Assembly: GCA_905221605.1 (NCBI GenBank)
Contig: CAJNDS010000113.1
Location: forward strand, 574,674-638,673
From: Symbiodinium natans
Lineage: Eukaryota > Sar > Dinophyceae > Suessiales > Symbiodiniaceae
Length of the DNA: 64,000 nucleotides
Direction of reading: 5' to 3'
Part shown: positions 47,621 to 58,722 of the stretch, piece by piece
How positions within the stretch are numbered: position 1 is the first letter of the stretch
How the letters are laid out: the number at the start of each line of letters is the position of its first letter
Translations under genes and position numbers: made by a program
The notes under the pieces: model-generated
What the model was told of the DNA's origin: nothing
Database searches by the model: none
The model's input: the letters and a program-made list of their open reading frames with translations, nothing else

Positions 47621-48223
47621 GTAATTGGTGTAGGGTTTATAGGGTTGATAGGGTTTAGAGGGTGGCCTATGGCTGGGTGGGATAGTGAGCCCTAAACCCT
47701 AACCCTAAACCCTAAACCCTAAACCCTTCACCCTAAACCCTAAACCCTGAACCTTAACCAGGTTTCAGGCTCTCGGGGTTCAGATTTGGAGTTTCGCCCG
47801 TTAGGGCCTTGAGGGCTTCAGGGCTTGCGTGCTTTGAGCTGCTACACTATACACCCTGTTCCCTTCTTTGGAGTACACCCTGGAAACAAAGCATATACTG
47901 TTTAGGTACAAGCAGCTATGATAGGAACCCAGAACCAAAAACAGTGTTACAGTCTAGTACTCCAAAACCCAGTGTTAGAGCCAGAGCCAAATGTTCCCTT
48001 GGGTTTGATATAAACAAAACATGATCATCATCTCGAATCATCTCGAAGGGAACCGTTGAAAAGGTTCGCTAACCCTAAACCCTAAACCCTCGCTAACCCT
48101 AAACCCTGACCCTAAACCCTAAACCCTAAACCCTAAACCCTAAACCCTAATTAAGCCCTCAGCCCTAAACCCTAAACCCCAAACCCCAAACCCTAAACCC
48201 TAAAAGCCCCAAGCTCTTTCAGG

Positions 48224-50360
48224 TCAGTTCCTGAGCTGGTCTTGCACCTCGCAGCTGTTCCCGCCGCATGCGGCCTCGCCCCAGGTCACAATGGAGCCGT
48301 TGCCTCGGATGGCCGCAAAAGCGCCTGAGGAGGCTTGGATACTCTCCACCTGAGTTGCTGAGTTTAGGGTTTAGGGTTTAGGGTTCAGGGTGTAGGTTTG
48401 AGTACTCTACAGCTGAGTTGCTGAGTTTCATAAGGCCCCCCAACCCCCCCCCCCCCCCCGAAAAAAAAAAGGTGTCCACTTTCAGTTAGTATCCCAAAGA
48501 GTGTAGAGGTGTACTCATTCAGCGACTAAGCCACATTTTGAAGCTGATCTTGCACAGAGCTGCTGTCGCCACCATACACAAGATGGCCCCAGGTGACCAC
48601 CGAGCCATCCCCTAAGACTGCGGCATACGCTCCTTCAGTAGCCTGGATGCACTGCACATCTTTCAGCCGATCTTGCACAAGACTGCTGTCTCCACCATAG
48701 GTCCTGTCACCCCACGTCACAACAGAGCCGTCACCCAGTATCGCCGCAAACGATGCATGCGCAACGTGCCCGACGGCTTGGATATCCTGCACATCTTTCA
48801 ACCGATCTTGGACAGAGCTGCTGTCCCCACCCATGCTCGGATCTCCCCAGGTCACGACCGAACCATCGAATCGGATGGCAGCAAACGCATGACGGTTGCT
48901 CTGAATCTTCTGCACACCTGTGAGCTGATGACGTACGGCTCCGCTGTCGCCACCCGACTTGGCATCGCCCCAAGTAACGACGCACCCGTTGTGCAGGACG
49001 GCAGCAAATGCGCCGCGCGCCGATTGGATTTGCTGTACATCCATGAGCTGATCTTGAACTCCGCTGCAGTCGCCACCATATAGTGCCTATACTCCCCCTA
49101 TAGAACCTTAATAAAGACAATATTTTGAATACCCTCTTGGGTTGTACATAAGACATAAGCAAAATTTTAATTAAAAAAAACACATTCCCAAGGGGGATAT
49201 AGGCGCATGCCCCCAGGTAACGACCGACCCACCCCGGAGGATGGCCGCAAACGCGCCCTGAGAGGCCTGGATCCGATGCACATCTTTCCTTGGGAACCAA
49301 ATGAACCCCAAAATCGTGACCATATATACTACTATAATCCTTCTTAGGGTATATGAACCATAAACCCTTAAAATCGTGACCACATACCCTATACTACTAT
49401 AATCCTTATTAGGGTATATGAACCATAAAACCCTTTTAGGGTTCATGTCAATGTGGTTCTCGAGGTTCAGGTGATCTTGAACAGCGGAGCTGTCCCCGCC
49501 AAAGCGGCCATCGCCCCAGGTGACCACAGACCCATCTGCCAAGAGAGCAGCAAATGCTCCGTTTGGAGAAGCTTGAATCTCCTTACTTCTCCAATAACCA
49601 AGGGGAAAAAAGGTTAAACTTTATTATTCCTGCTAAATAAGGGAACCCAAAAAGTTTAAAGTTCAGCTGTTGGAGAAGTAAGTCTCCTGCACGTTCTGCA
49701 AGAGATGCTGTACAAACCGGCTATCGCCCCCATAGCTCCCATCACCCCAAGTAATCACCGAGCCATCGGTCAGGATGGCAGCAAACCCTTGCCTTAGTTG
49801 TCCAGTAACCTGGGGGCACTAAAGGTTAACCTTTGGGACTATAAGGGGATTGCATTACCCCAAAAAGGTAAAAGGTTACCTACTCTACTACTAGGTTGCT
49901 CCGTGCTGGTGACCGATCTGACAGACGCTGGGAGCAGCACCTGCGTTGCCTGCAATCCCCAGGCTGCCCCGTGGCCACCGATCGCAGCAAATGCGACGCG
50001 GTTGCCATGGATCGCCTGCACGTCCTTCAGATGATCTTTCACAGCCCAGCTGTTGCCGCCGTAGCCTTCATGACCCCAGGTCACCACAGATCCGTCACGG
50101 AGAAGTGCAGCAAAAGCAAAAGAGGCAGCCGCCACTTGAACGGGAATCTCAATCAGGGACAGCACATCGCCATCTTGCAGCCCGCACTGCTCGACAGTTG
50201 CATGACCATCGATCACGCCACAGTTCTTTGACAGACGTCCCCGCCCGGTACCCAACTGCCTGCTGGCGCGCTGGCTCAACTGGTCGATTGTAGAATCCAG
50301 GTCTACATCAAGATCCACCGTCCTGCCGCTCACAAGACAGACCTGCACGGTTATGGACAT
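48224..50360 (-). CDS. Ubiquitin-like / RCC1-repeat protein, six exons
   Basis: Exons 49900-50360, 49687-49792, 49469-49581, 49207-49288, 48535-49086, 48224-48349 sum to 1440 bases: 479 residues and TGA. Residues 1-75 (MSITVQVCLVSGRTVDLDVD, then VEQCGLQDGDVLSL) form a ubiquitin-like domain. Ten repeats of about 45 residues follow, each of the type AFAAILGDGSVVTWG, then YGGDSSSVQDQL, which is the RCC1-like propeller repeat common in dinoflagellates. Repeat 2 is shorter and divergent (GGHGAAWGLQ). Role unknown; the pairing suggests a ubiquitin-linked scaffold, by inference only. Introns start GC, GA, GA, GC and GT; all five are inverted-repeat elements. Confidence 0.9.
48350..48534 (-). mobile_element. 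Introner with telomeric insertion, intron 5 of the Ubl-RCC1 gene
   Basis: A 185-base GT-AG intron with exact GTGG repeats and inverted ends CTTAGTCGCTGA and TCAGCAACTCAG. A telomeric tract near its 3' end is flanked by a 16-base duplication (48350-48365, 48413-48428), and the intron also holds an A-run next to a C-run (48444-48470). Confidence 0.85.
49087..49206 (-). mobile_element. Introner, intron 4 of the Ubl-RCC1 gene
   Basis: A 120-base GC-AG intron with inverted ends CTATATCCCCCTTGG and TCTATAGGGGGAGTATAG. No second copy of this family was noticed in the window. Repeat GCGC/GCAC. Confidence 0.78.
49289..49468 (-). mobile_element. Introner, family C, intron 3 of the Ubl-RCC1 gene
   Basis: A 180-base GA-AG intron with a partial internal duplication of a 65-base block. 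Inverted ends CTCGAGAACC and GGTTCCCAAG match the family consensus CTTGGGGACCAAATGAACCC. Repeat GAAC/GAAA. Other copies: 9250-9490, 21135-21215, 21378-21500, 26930-26990, 29256-29504, 38205-38380, 55943-56066. Confidence 0.85.
49582..49686 (-). mobile_element. Introner, family E, intron 2 of the Ubl-RCC1 gene
   Basis: A 105-base GA-AG intron. Inverted ends CTTACTTCTCCAA and TTGGAGAAGTAAG are perfect; GAGA is repeated exactly. Other family E copies are AP2-gene introns at 30142-30248 and 30818-31013. Confidence 0.9.
49793..49899 (-). mobile_element. Introner, family D, intron 1 of the Ubl-RCC1 gene
   Basis: A 107-base GC-AG intron. GCAA is repeated at both ends. The element termini CCTAGTAGT and AACTAAG form an imperfect inverted repeat related to the CTTGGTAGCCCAGT ends of family D (other copies 6263-6372, 19445-19580, 28192-28309, 28693-28815, 29975-30076, 56238-56345, 58430-58515). 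Confidence 0.82.
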
Positions 50361-51135
50361 GGCTTTGCAAGGGGAGCATTCAGAAGACCGAAAGATCCCC
50401 CCACACCCTACACCCAATGTGTGGTACCTGAAAACATCACCCGGCAGACTGTAACCCGAGCATTTTCTAACTAGCCATGAACCCCAAAGAACCCTGAACC
50501 CTAAGAACAAAGCAGGAGCCACAAACGATTGACCCCGCACCCCTCGAGCCAGTCCTGCAAGCCAAGCACCCATGTTACAGGGTTTAGGGTTTAGGGTTTA
50601 GGGTTACAGCATACATCTCCTCCCTTTGCTTGAGCACATGTTGACCAGGCCCAAGAAAACACCAACGCAGCTCTCGCAACCGGAAAAAAAATGTCGGAAC
50701 ACCGACTCTGACCGGCCCCCAAAGCTCCAACCCCAAAACGAAACTTAAAGCCCTAAACCCCTAAACCTCTAAGCCCCTAAACCCTAAACCCCTAAACCTC
50801 TAAGCCCCTAATCCCCTATGCCCCTATAAACCCTATACAGGCAAGCCCTGAACCAGAGACCCGGCTAAGCGCTGGTCCCACAGCAGCTTCGGGGTTCAGG
50901 GGTTCAGGGGTTTAGGGTTCTCAGGGGCTTAGGGTTTTAGGGACTTAGAGTTTCGGGGTTTAGGGACTTAGGGTTTAGGGCATTAGGGACTCAGAGTCGG
51001 GTTTTAGGGGCTTTAGGGTTTTTAGGGACTTAGAGTTTAGGGTTTAGACCTCAGGGGTTGTGGGGCTTTTCTTTTTGGACATTTAGGGGGGGCTTCTTGT
51101 GCCTCATACAGGTAACTTCAAACCCTAAACACTAA

Positions 51136-51545
51136 ACCCTAATCCCTAAACCCTCGGTACCCTGTAAGGTTTTGCAAGGTCTTCTCAGACGTGTACAAGG
51201 CCTTTGCGTGGCAAAGCTGGTCTGCCAGGATTGCGAAGTTGATGGTCCCATTTGGGGTACTCTAAAATAAGAGGGGCCATTCAAAAGGGACCATATTTTA
51301 GAGAAGTGACCCAACTTGGGCTGCTCCCCCTTTTACGAACAATCCTTCATAAGGATGAGAATAGGGGTACTATAATCCCTCTGAAGGACTGTTAGCAAAA
51401 GGGGGAATCCCAACCCCCCCAAACCCTCAACCCTAAACCCTAAACCCCCTGTGAGAGGGAACATCCCAAGACAAAAACCTTTGACCCGCCTCCAAGAAAG
51501 CAGACATGGTGCGCTGGGCCAGGTCCTCAGCTACGGTACGGTCTT
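51136..51545 (-). CDS. Minus-strand exon pair, unrecognised
   Basis: 51470-51545 reads VAEDLAQRTMSAFLEAGQRF and 51136-51245 reads INFAILADQLCHAKALYTSE then KTLQNLTGY. Helical composition. A family B element (51312-51415) and another inverted repeat lie between them. Confidence 0.42.
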
Positions 51546-51903
51546 GACGGCTTCGGGTCTGTCAGCTTTTAGGGTTTTTACCTATCACACTCGCACAAGG
51601 CCGGCAAGGGTTTAGGGTTTAGGGTTTAGGGTTTAGGGTTTAGGGTTTAGGGTTTAGGGTTTAGGGTTTAGGGTTAGGGTTTAGGGTTTAGGGTTTAGGG
51701 TTTAAGGTTTAGGGTTTAGGGTTTAATTGGAGTTTAGGGCTGAAGGGGTTTAGGGCTTGTAGGGTTTAGAGGGTCTGTAGGGTTTGTGGGTTTTACAGGC
51801 CTCGAGGGCCTCTAGGGCCTTCAGGGTTTCACAGGCTTTCATATCTTGCACGGGTTGGAGCCCCCTAAACCCTAAACCCTAAACCCTAAACCCTAAACCC
51901 TAA

Positions 51904-52682
51904 ACCGGGCAATGGGGCGATGCAACGCTGGTCCAGGCCTATTTGCCCGGCACCTTTGTGCCAGTGTACTCGGGCTCTGCATGCTGCTCAGCTACCTCCT
52001 GTAAGCCTATTTTTCAGCAAGTCTACTTCACGAAACCCTAAACCCAGCAGCAACAAAGTGCTGGAAGCAAAGGGCCACCCTCAGTACAACATGTAGGTTT
52101 TTCTCCACCCCTAAACCCTTTTAGACCATCCTTCAGGGCGCAAATCGGAAGTGGATTCAAGGGTTTAGGGTTTAGGGCTAGGGTTCACCAGTCGGAAGTG
52201 GATTCCGGCGCCTCTTTGTTCCTAAACCCAAAATCCAAAACCCAAAACCCTAAACCGCAGACTGAATACCTCAACTTAAGAGCTTGGTAGAAGGCCCCCG
52301 CTCCAGGGGGGAGATGCCTCTGCCTCCTCCAAAACCCCCCACGGGGCGCGAGGATACAGTGCGTGGTGGCCAGGGGAGACTCAGAAAGATGCTCAACGCA
52401 GGTTTCGGGTTCTAGGGTTCTAGGGTTCTAGGATTCTAGGGTTCTAGGGTTTAGGGCTTAGGGTTGGGGTTTAGGGTTCAGGGTTCAGGGTTCAGCGTTC
52501 AGGGTGCAGGGTTCAGGGTTCAGGGTTCAGGGTTTAGGGTTTAGGGTTTAGGGTTGAGGGTTTAGGGTTTAGGGCTTAGGGTTTAGGGTTTAGGGCTTCT
52601 ATGATATGCTGAAGAAGCCGGCGAGGCTCAGATCGGTGCATCGACGCCTTGTGTCCACAGACCTGCCGCGACTGAAGAAGTG
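51904..52682 (+). CDS. Plus-strand exons ending in TGA, unrecognised gene
   Basis: 51904-52040 reads GQWGDATLVQAYLPGTFVPV then YSGSACCSATSCKPIFQQVY; 52044-52095 reads NKVLEAKGHPQYNM; 52300-52399 reads GREDTVRGGQGRLRKMLN; 52598-52682 reads YDMLKKPARLRSVHRRLVST then DLPRLKK and TGA. The first exon is Cys-rich and resembles a surface-type sequence; the tail is basic. Confidence 0.45.
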
Positions 52683-52969
52683 AGGTTGATGTGGTTGCAT
52701 GCTAGGGTTTAGGGTTTAGGGCGGGTTTAGGGTTTAGGGTTTAGGGTTTAGGGTTTAGGGTTGGGGGTTTCAAGAATTCTAGGTTGAAGAACTGGGCTGT
52801 AAGAATTTAGAGACAGAAGGCCAATCCCCGAAGTGGCAGGGAAGGTTTGGGGCTACTCAAACCCCTCATACACGTTAAACCCGAAAATTGCTATACCCTA
52901 AAGCCTAAAGCCTAAAGCCTAAACCCCCTTGCTCCAAGGCATCCGCGTAAAACACCCTGAATCCTTAAC

Positions 52970-53070
52970 GATAGTGAAGGGACTTGGGACCTAATTTTGG
53001 GATCCTTATAACCCAACTTAGGGCCCTTATGACTCTAGTAATAACTTGCAACGCCCCTCCTTGTATAAGA
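52970..53070. repeat. Family G element (CTAGTAGAG...GGATCCTTA type)
   Basis: A degenerate element with a GGGACTTGGGACCTAATTTTGG / GGATCCTTATAACCC core. Related stretches: 43690-43800, 45180-45310, 63480-63600 and, more weakly, 1142-1200 and 7390-7450. Confidence 0.55.
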
Positions 53071-53652
53071 ACGTAAACCCTAAACCCTAAAATCCCTCAA
53101 ACCCTAAACCCTTGTAGCTTGGAGCCTCCCCCCCCCCCCCCCCCGCACGTACACCCTAAAATCTTCCAAAACACCCTGAACCTTAACATCCCCCGACTCC
53201 TTAAACCCTAAACCCTACGCCCTAGAATCCCAAACATCCCAAACCCAAAACCCTAAACCCTAAACCCTTACGTGGGGACCCGTTACAAGTCTAGGATTTG
53301 CTGGGCTCTGAGCTCTGGAGCTGAGTCATGGTGCCTGAAGGCCCCAAACCCGAACTTCACAGGATGGATTTAGGGTTTAGGGTTTAGGGGTTAGGGTTTA
53401 GGGTTTAGGGTTTAGGGTTTAGGGTTTAGGGTTTAGGACTTAAGGTTCAGGGTCTAGGGTGCATTGAAATTACGATGGGTTCAGGCCCGAGGGTTTCGAG
53501 GAATTTCGTGGAGCTTCGAGGAAAGTCTTGAGGAGTTTTGTATCAACATTTCAGAATTTGAAGTTACGGGTTTAGGGTTTAGGGTTTAGGGATACTTATG
53601 TCCAACCTTGGGGCAAATCCACACCCCATCGTCTAGCACAATTCCTGGTAAC

Positions 53653-53760
53653 ACATGTGGGTGGTTGTCAAAACTATGGTCCCCTTTTGGATCCCCACGA
53701 TCATACGGCACCCGAATATTCACGGTACCCCAGGATTATGTTTTTGACAACCACCCATGT
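53653..53760. mobile_element. Inverted-repeat element (family N)
   Basis: ACATGTGGGTGGTTGTCAAA and TTTTGACAACCACCCATGT form a near-perfect 20-base inverted repeat, about 108 bases apart. It makes a spurious plus-strand open frame. Confidence 0.82.
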
Positions 53761-53929
53761 CACCCTAAACCCATATACCCCAAAACCCCAGAGAGCCCAT
53801 GAGGAATCTGGCCGGAGAACCTGCTTAACCCATGTAGCCCATACAACCCTGAACCACATAAAGCACATCTGATTTGAATCTCCAGCCCTAAACCCTAAAC
53901 CCTAAACCCTAAACCCTAACATACCCTTT

Positions 53930-54285
53930 CACACCCGGCTTCTACCAGGCCGGCCGGACGCAGAGTTGAGAGGTCGGGCCATCCCCGCCTATCCAGGGGA
54001 GTTGAGGTTTAGGGTTTAGGGTTTAGGGTTTAGGGTTTAGGGTTTAGGGCTTAGGGCTGAGGGTTTCGAGCTCCCAAACAACAGGTTCAAGGATGGTCCA
54101 CTGAGACTGACAACCATAAACCCTAAACCCTCAACCCTAAACCCTACAGCCCTACAGGGTTTAGGGTTGAGGGCTCAGGGTTGCTGTCAAAGCGTTCTGG
54201 CAAAAAAGTCGTGCTTCTGTGCGGAGTCAGCAAAGCGGCTCGGCCACCGGCACCAATGGGCTACCGGCTGCTAAGTAGGGTTTAG
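53930..54285. CDS. Candidate exon islands, unrecognised
   Basis: 53935-54000 minus reads DRRGWPDLSTLRPAGLVEAG. 54180-54285 plus reads LSKRSGKKVVLLCGVSKAAR. They are separated by a TTTAGGG tract. Confidence 0.28.
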
Positions 54286-54845
54286 GGTTTAGGGCTTATT
54301 AGGGTGGGGGAATGAGGTTCCCTATATAAACCCTTAAGGGGTACACATAGTGCCCTGATTCCCTCATTCCTTCCTAAGAACCGGGGGGTCTAAGTGAAAC
54401 CTCCCCAAAATGAGCCACGACGGAAGAAAGACTTGGGGGGTTTAGGGCTTCGAGACACCGAAGCCCTAAACCCTAAGCCCTAAACCCTAAACCCTAAACC
54501 CTAAACGTCTACGGTTTAGCGTCCCCCCAACCTTGGACCGCGAGCACCACACATGAGCTACCGTACATGGGGAGGTTTCCGACAGCGGGGGTACGCCTCT
54601 CGGGGGTTTAGGGTTTAGGGTTTCGGGTATAGGGTTTAGGGGTTAAAGTCCTATAGAAAGGATTGCAGCATTTGTATGGGGTGAACTAGGGGGAGTCCTG
54701 TGTGGGGAAATGCCCAATTCACGTTGCTCCGTCAACATCGACACCGCCATCACGCTGGGTTGAATTAGCCCCTGTTGAAGCCCTCTGACAAAGGTTCCTA
54801 AATATGATCCTTTCAAGCCCAATCAGGGTTCAGGGCGCAGGGTTC

Positions 54846-54985
54846 GAACTGAACCCTAAACCCTAAACCCTAAACCCTAAACCCTAAACCCTAAACCCTA
54901 AACCCTAAACCCTAAACCCTAAACCCTAAACCCTAAACCCTAAACCCTAAACCCTAAACCCTAAACCCTAACCCTAAACCTTAAA
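54846..54985 (+). repeat. CCCTAAA array
   Basis: About 18 clean CCCTAAA units. Comparable arrays lie at 17329-17425, 58070-58150, 58870-58960 and 59575-59672. Confidence 0.96.
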
Positions 54986-56104
54986 CCCTAAACCCTCCTT
55001 CAAACCCTTCCAAACTCCGCCACTCGAGCTTCCGGCCGGCAGCTTGAAACTCCTGGCAGCCGCAGCGCACGCCGTCCTTCCCTGCCGCCAAGCATCACAA
55101 CCAAAGGGTCCCTAAACCCTAAACCCTAAACCCTAAACCCTAAACCCTAAACCCTAAACCCTAAACCCAAGACCCAAGACCCAAGACCCTAGACCCTAGA
55201 CCCTAGACACTAAACCAAAGGGTCTGGCAGAGTTGGAGCATGGGTAGTACTTGGGTCTGGGGCTTATAGGGCTTAGGGTTGATAGGGTTTAGGGTTGACA
55301 GGGTTGATAGGGTGTGGGGTTTAATTTAGGTTGGCTGAAAATTAAGCGTGAGACGGCTGCTTGCTTCTACCACACTTGTCTTCCGAATAGCAAGCCCTCG
55401 CAAACCCCGACCCCAACATCTCCAACTTTCCCTCCCTCTCCTTTATCCCCTCTCCCTTCTGCTCTATCGTTCTCCTTGGCCGTGAAAACCTTCTGGAATA
55501 TGTAGATATGCAACCCCAAACCCCAAACCCCAAACCCCAAACCCCAAACCCCAAACCCTAAACCCTAAACCCCAACTCCTTCATTCCCTCCTAGGCACCA
55601 CAGTAGGATAAAACGTCTGGGCGCACTGGCCAAGCCGGAAGCGACAAGGCCGGGAGCTCGCGTCACCCGCCTGCGTGCTGTCGGGGGAGGGTTTAGGGTC
55701 TTGGGCTCCGGGTTTAGGGTAACCCGCACAAACCTGAAACCAAAAAACTTCCAGCCTAGGAGAGGGTTCGGGCGAAGAAGGGGGGAGGGGGGGGTAACCC
55801 TAAACCCTAAGCCCTACCCCTAAACCCTAAACCCTAAACCCTAAACCCTGTTTGAGGCTTTGGCCGGCACATCTTGGCTCATTGCGGGTTTAGGGCCTGG
55901 GAGAGCATGAAGTGGGAACACCATAGCTGTTGAGATGGGCACCTTGTGGACCATGTGAACCCTAAAAAGGTTTATGTTTCATATACCCTACTAGGGAGTA
56001 TAGTAGTGTAGGGTATATGACCCCAAGTTAAGGGTTCAATTGGTCTCCAAGGCACAAACTAACGCCGCCTAATTAGCTCCCTAAAAGGCCTCCACGATGA
56101 GCTT

Positions 56105-56516
56105 ATATACTTGGGTGGCTACCTCATGAACACACCCTGAAACCCTGATTCTGTACTCCCACAAGAACAACCCTGCAAATAACGTTCGCATTCTCTTGGG
56201 CTTTATCTACGCCAAATGCCTGAAAGCAAAATACCTCTACTTGGTAGCCCATGAACCATACTCTAATGAGGGTACCCTTACTGTAGAAGGGGAATCCTAG
56301 AACCAGACAAGAGGCAAAGGGCACCACTGAGTCACCAAGCCTCTGGTCTCTAGTCAAACCCCTAAACTCCCTAAACCCTAAACCCTAAACCGATGCACAC
56401 CCCGGAGATTCCGCCCTCTATCCTGAATCCCCGCAGGGTGGCCTCCAACCCCAGCGGCAAGTCCATCTGAATGTACTTCTGCGACCAGGCCGTGAACATC
56501 CTGTTGGTGGGCTTAG
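56105..56516 (-). CDS. Minus-strand exon pair around a family D element
   Basis: 56392-56516 reads KPTNRMFTAWSQKYIQMDLP then LGLEATLRGFRIEGGISGVC; 56125-56235 reads QVEVFCFQAFGVDKAQENAN then VICRVVLVGV. The second piece faintly resembles the end of a PARP catalytic domain. The family D copy at 56238-56345 lies between them, flanked by AGAGG repeats. Confidence 0.45.
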
Positions 56517-56889
56517 GTGGGTTTCGGGTTTAGGGTTTTGGGTTTAGGTAGGTTTGGGGTTTAGGGCTTTGGGCCTTTAACTACTGCTGAGGATGAAAGA
56601 GCCCTAGCCCCTGAACCCTAAATCTTAGGGTAGCTACACTGCCCCTCCATATGGGCCCTGAATTTGGGGGCCCTTCGCATACCCTCTTAGATATCCTATG
56701 AGACCTACGAAGGGACCCTGCAACTCCCCTTAGACTAAACCAACCCACGGTATCCCAGGAGTCGTCATTCTAAACCCTAAACCCTGAACTTTAAACTTTG
56801 AAGCCCACACCCTAAACCCTTTTGCCACTGGACTTAGGGGACTAGCCAGATCGGAGCCCCTGGCTGTACTAGCTGAGGGCCGGACTTGC

Positions 56890-57085
56890 AACACCAGAGA
56901 TGGACACACAAACAGTCTCACGCTCGCGACAGCGAGACCCTGTACACTTGTCATCCAAAACCCTGTCAAATCAAAATAATCGCGCTTCAAATTGTAGCAG
57001 ATGCTTCAAACGATCTGTCACCTTGGTCAGTCATTGGTCTTATGCATCTCTTCACGTCCGCGCAAACCCTTTTTACGGCTAACCT
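56890..57085 (+). CDS. Open island, unrecognised
   Basis: Plus frame includes IIALQIVADASNDLSPWSVI then GLMHLFTSAQTLF. The minus strand is partly open. Confidence 0.28.
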
Positions 57086-57482
57086 TAAACCCTAAACCTG
57101 AACCAAAAGGAGCCATGCACCCACAGGGGTCGGTGCTTCAATCCTGACAGGGATCTCATGTAGTTTAGCTACTCTGGGGCTCAAGTTTAGGGTTTAGGAT
57201 TTAGGGCTTACTTTTGGCTTTAGGGTTTAGGGTGTACCCTACAAGTCATATGCCCTAAGCCCAAGCCAAAGACAAGCACAACGAAACCTCCGATGGTGTA
57301 TATGGGGCATCTCTATCAGGCATGTGCATGTATATGTATATTGTTAGAGAGATGGTTGCATAGATTTGCCCATCGGGTCGTAGGATTAAGGCTGCCGCGT
57401 AGTGGTCACAGCACCCCTCCTTGCGACCCGAAACCCGAAAACCCTAAATCCTAAACCCGAAACCCCCTAAACCCCCTAAACC

Positions 57483-58276
57483 CCATTTCTCTCATACCAC
57501 TCCTGAAGTTCACGTAGCCGGTGCCCTCGCCACCGGCCTCAGCGCTGCCGCTCCAGGAATTAGGGGATTAGGGATACTGTTAGAGGTTTAAGGTTAGGGT
57601 TTAGGGTCTAGGGTTTAGGGTTGGGATGTTCCCCCTTATACTAGCAACCCTTACTAGGGATTATAAGTGCGGGGTACTATAATCCCCATGAAGGACTGTT
57701 CGTATAAGGGGGAACGTCCCAAGGGATACTGTTAAAGGTCCTGTGGGGTCATTTTGAGGGTTTCGGGTTGAGGAACTTAGAAAAGTTTCGAGGATTTTCG
57801 CAGGTTGCTTGTGCTGGCAGTACGGGGGGTGACGGACGATCGAGTACACGGGAGGGTAAGTAGAGTTATAAGGACCCTCGGACCCTAAACCTTAAGCCCT
57901 AAACCCTAAACCGTAAACCCTAAACCCTAAACCCTAAACCCGTTCGCTTGATTTGGTTAAGGGCCTTGACGAGCCTTCGGGCTTGAAGTCTTCGGCCCTT
58001 CTGAGGACTTTTGGGGGTACATTTAGGGTTTAGGGTTTAGGGGTAACCCGTTTAGGGTTTAGGGTCTAAGCCCTAAACCCTAAACCCTAAACCCTAAACC
58101 CTAAACCCTAAACCCTAAACCCTAAACCCTAAACCCTAAACCCTAAACCCTGAACCTGAAGTGGCTCGGGGGCTCAAGCAGCACGACTTTTTTTCCTCCG
58201 GAGTCTGAGGGCTGTCTTTGGCTCATGCGAGCGACACGCCGCAGGCACCCACACCTGAGCACTGCCCCCAACAGGG
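57483..58276. CDS. Candidate exon islands, unrecognised
   Basis: 57483-57557 minus (SAEAGGEGTGYVNFRSGMRE), 57946-58020 minus (VPPKVLRRAEDFKPEGSSRP) and 58152-58276 plus (NLKWLGGSSSTTFFPPESEG). Each is open over its full island. Confidence 0.3.
57624..57721. mobile_element. Family B inverted-repeat element
   Basis: Ends TTGGGATGTTCCCCCTTATA and TATAAGGGGGAACGTCCCAA; the middle contains a GGGGTACTATAATCCC hairpin. Other copies: 1038-1146, 15905-15962 (partial), 17295-17485 (split), 20141-20205, 29876-29978, 32735-32846, 38006-38110, 44213-44282, 51312-51415. The copy at 1038 is flanked by the repeat CTTTGAAC. Confidence 0.9.
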
Positions 58277-58539
58277 AAAAGGATGGGGGTCAGGGTTTAG
58301 GGTTTAGGGTTTAGGGTTTAGGGTTTAGGGTTTAGGGTTTGGGACCCCTAAAATGGACCCCCCAAATAGTATAGGATTCCCTTGTACATGCCCAGTAAAA
58401 TGCCCCAATATCTTAAACCTCCACATTACAATATGCGTACCCCTTTTTGGGGTTGGATACCTTAGCAGGGAACCTTGAACCAAAAAAAGGGAAAAGGGCA
58501 CCACATGGACTGCCAAGAAGGGTCTAGAGTCTAGGGTTT

Positions 58540-58722
58540 AGGGCCGCCTAGGGGACCAGAATCTCCCCAAGTTGAGTGCCACCTTCCGCTCAAACAAAAA
58601 GCAGCCCCACCCGCACGGCAAACAGCTTCTATGCAGCCAAGATGCCCTTGTCGTCCACCTCGGGGTGACACAAGCTCTAAGCTTGGCGTAGGGCGTCATT
58701 TGGGGTCCAAACGGGTTGAGCT
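58540..58722 (-). CDS. Long open island, strand ambiguous
   Basis: Minus frame QLNPFGPQMTPYAKLRACVT and on to CFLFERKVALNLGRFWSP is open for about 58 codons; the plus frame is open for about 48. Not recognised. Confidence 0.3.

Noticed and set aside
48673-49083. 136-codon plus-strand ORF
   Set aside because: Antisense shadow of the RCC1-repeat exon at 48535-49086.
53608-53872. Two plus-strand ORFs of 64 and 71 codons
   Set aside because: They run through an inverted-repeat element (53653-53760) and have no protein-like motif outside it.
55870-55895. Possible relict dinoflagellate spliced-leader sequence (CATCTTGGCTCATT)
   Set aside because: Only a partial match to the remembered leader and not at the 5' end of any supported exon.
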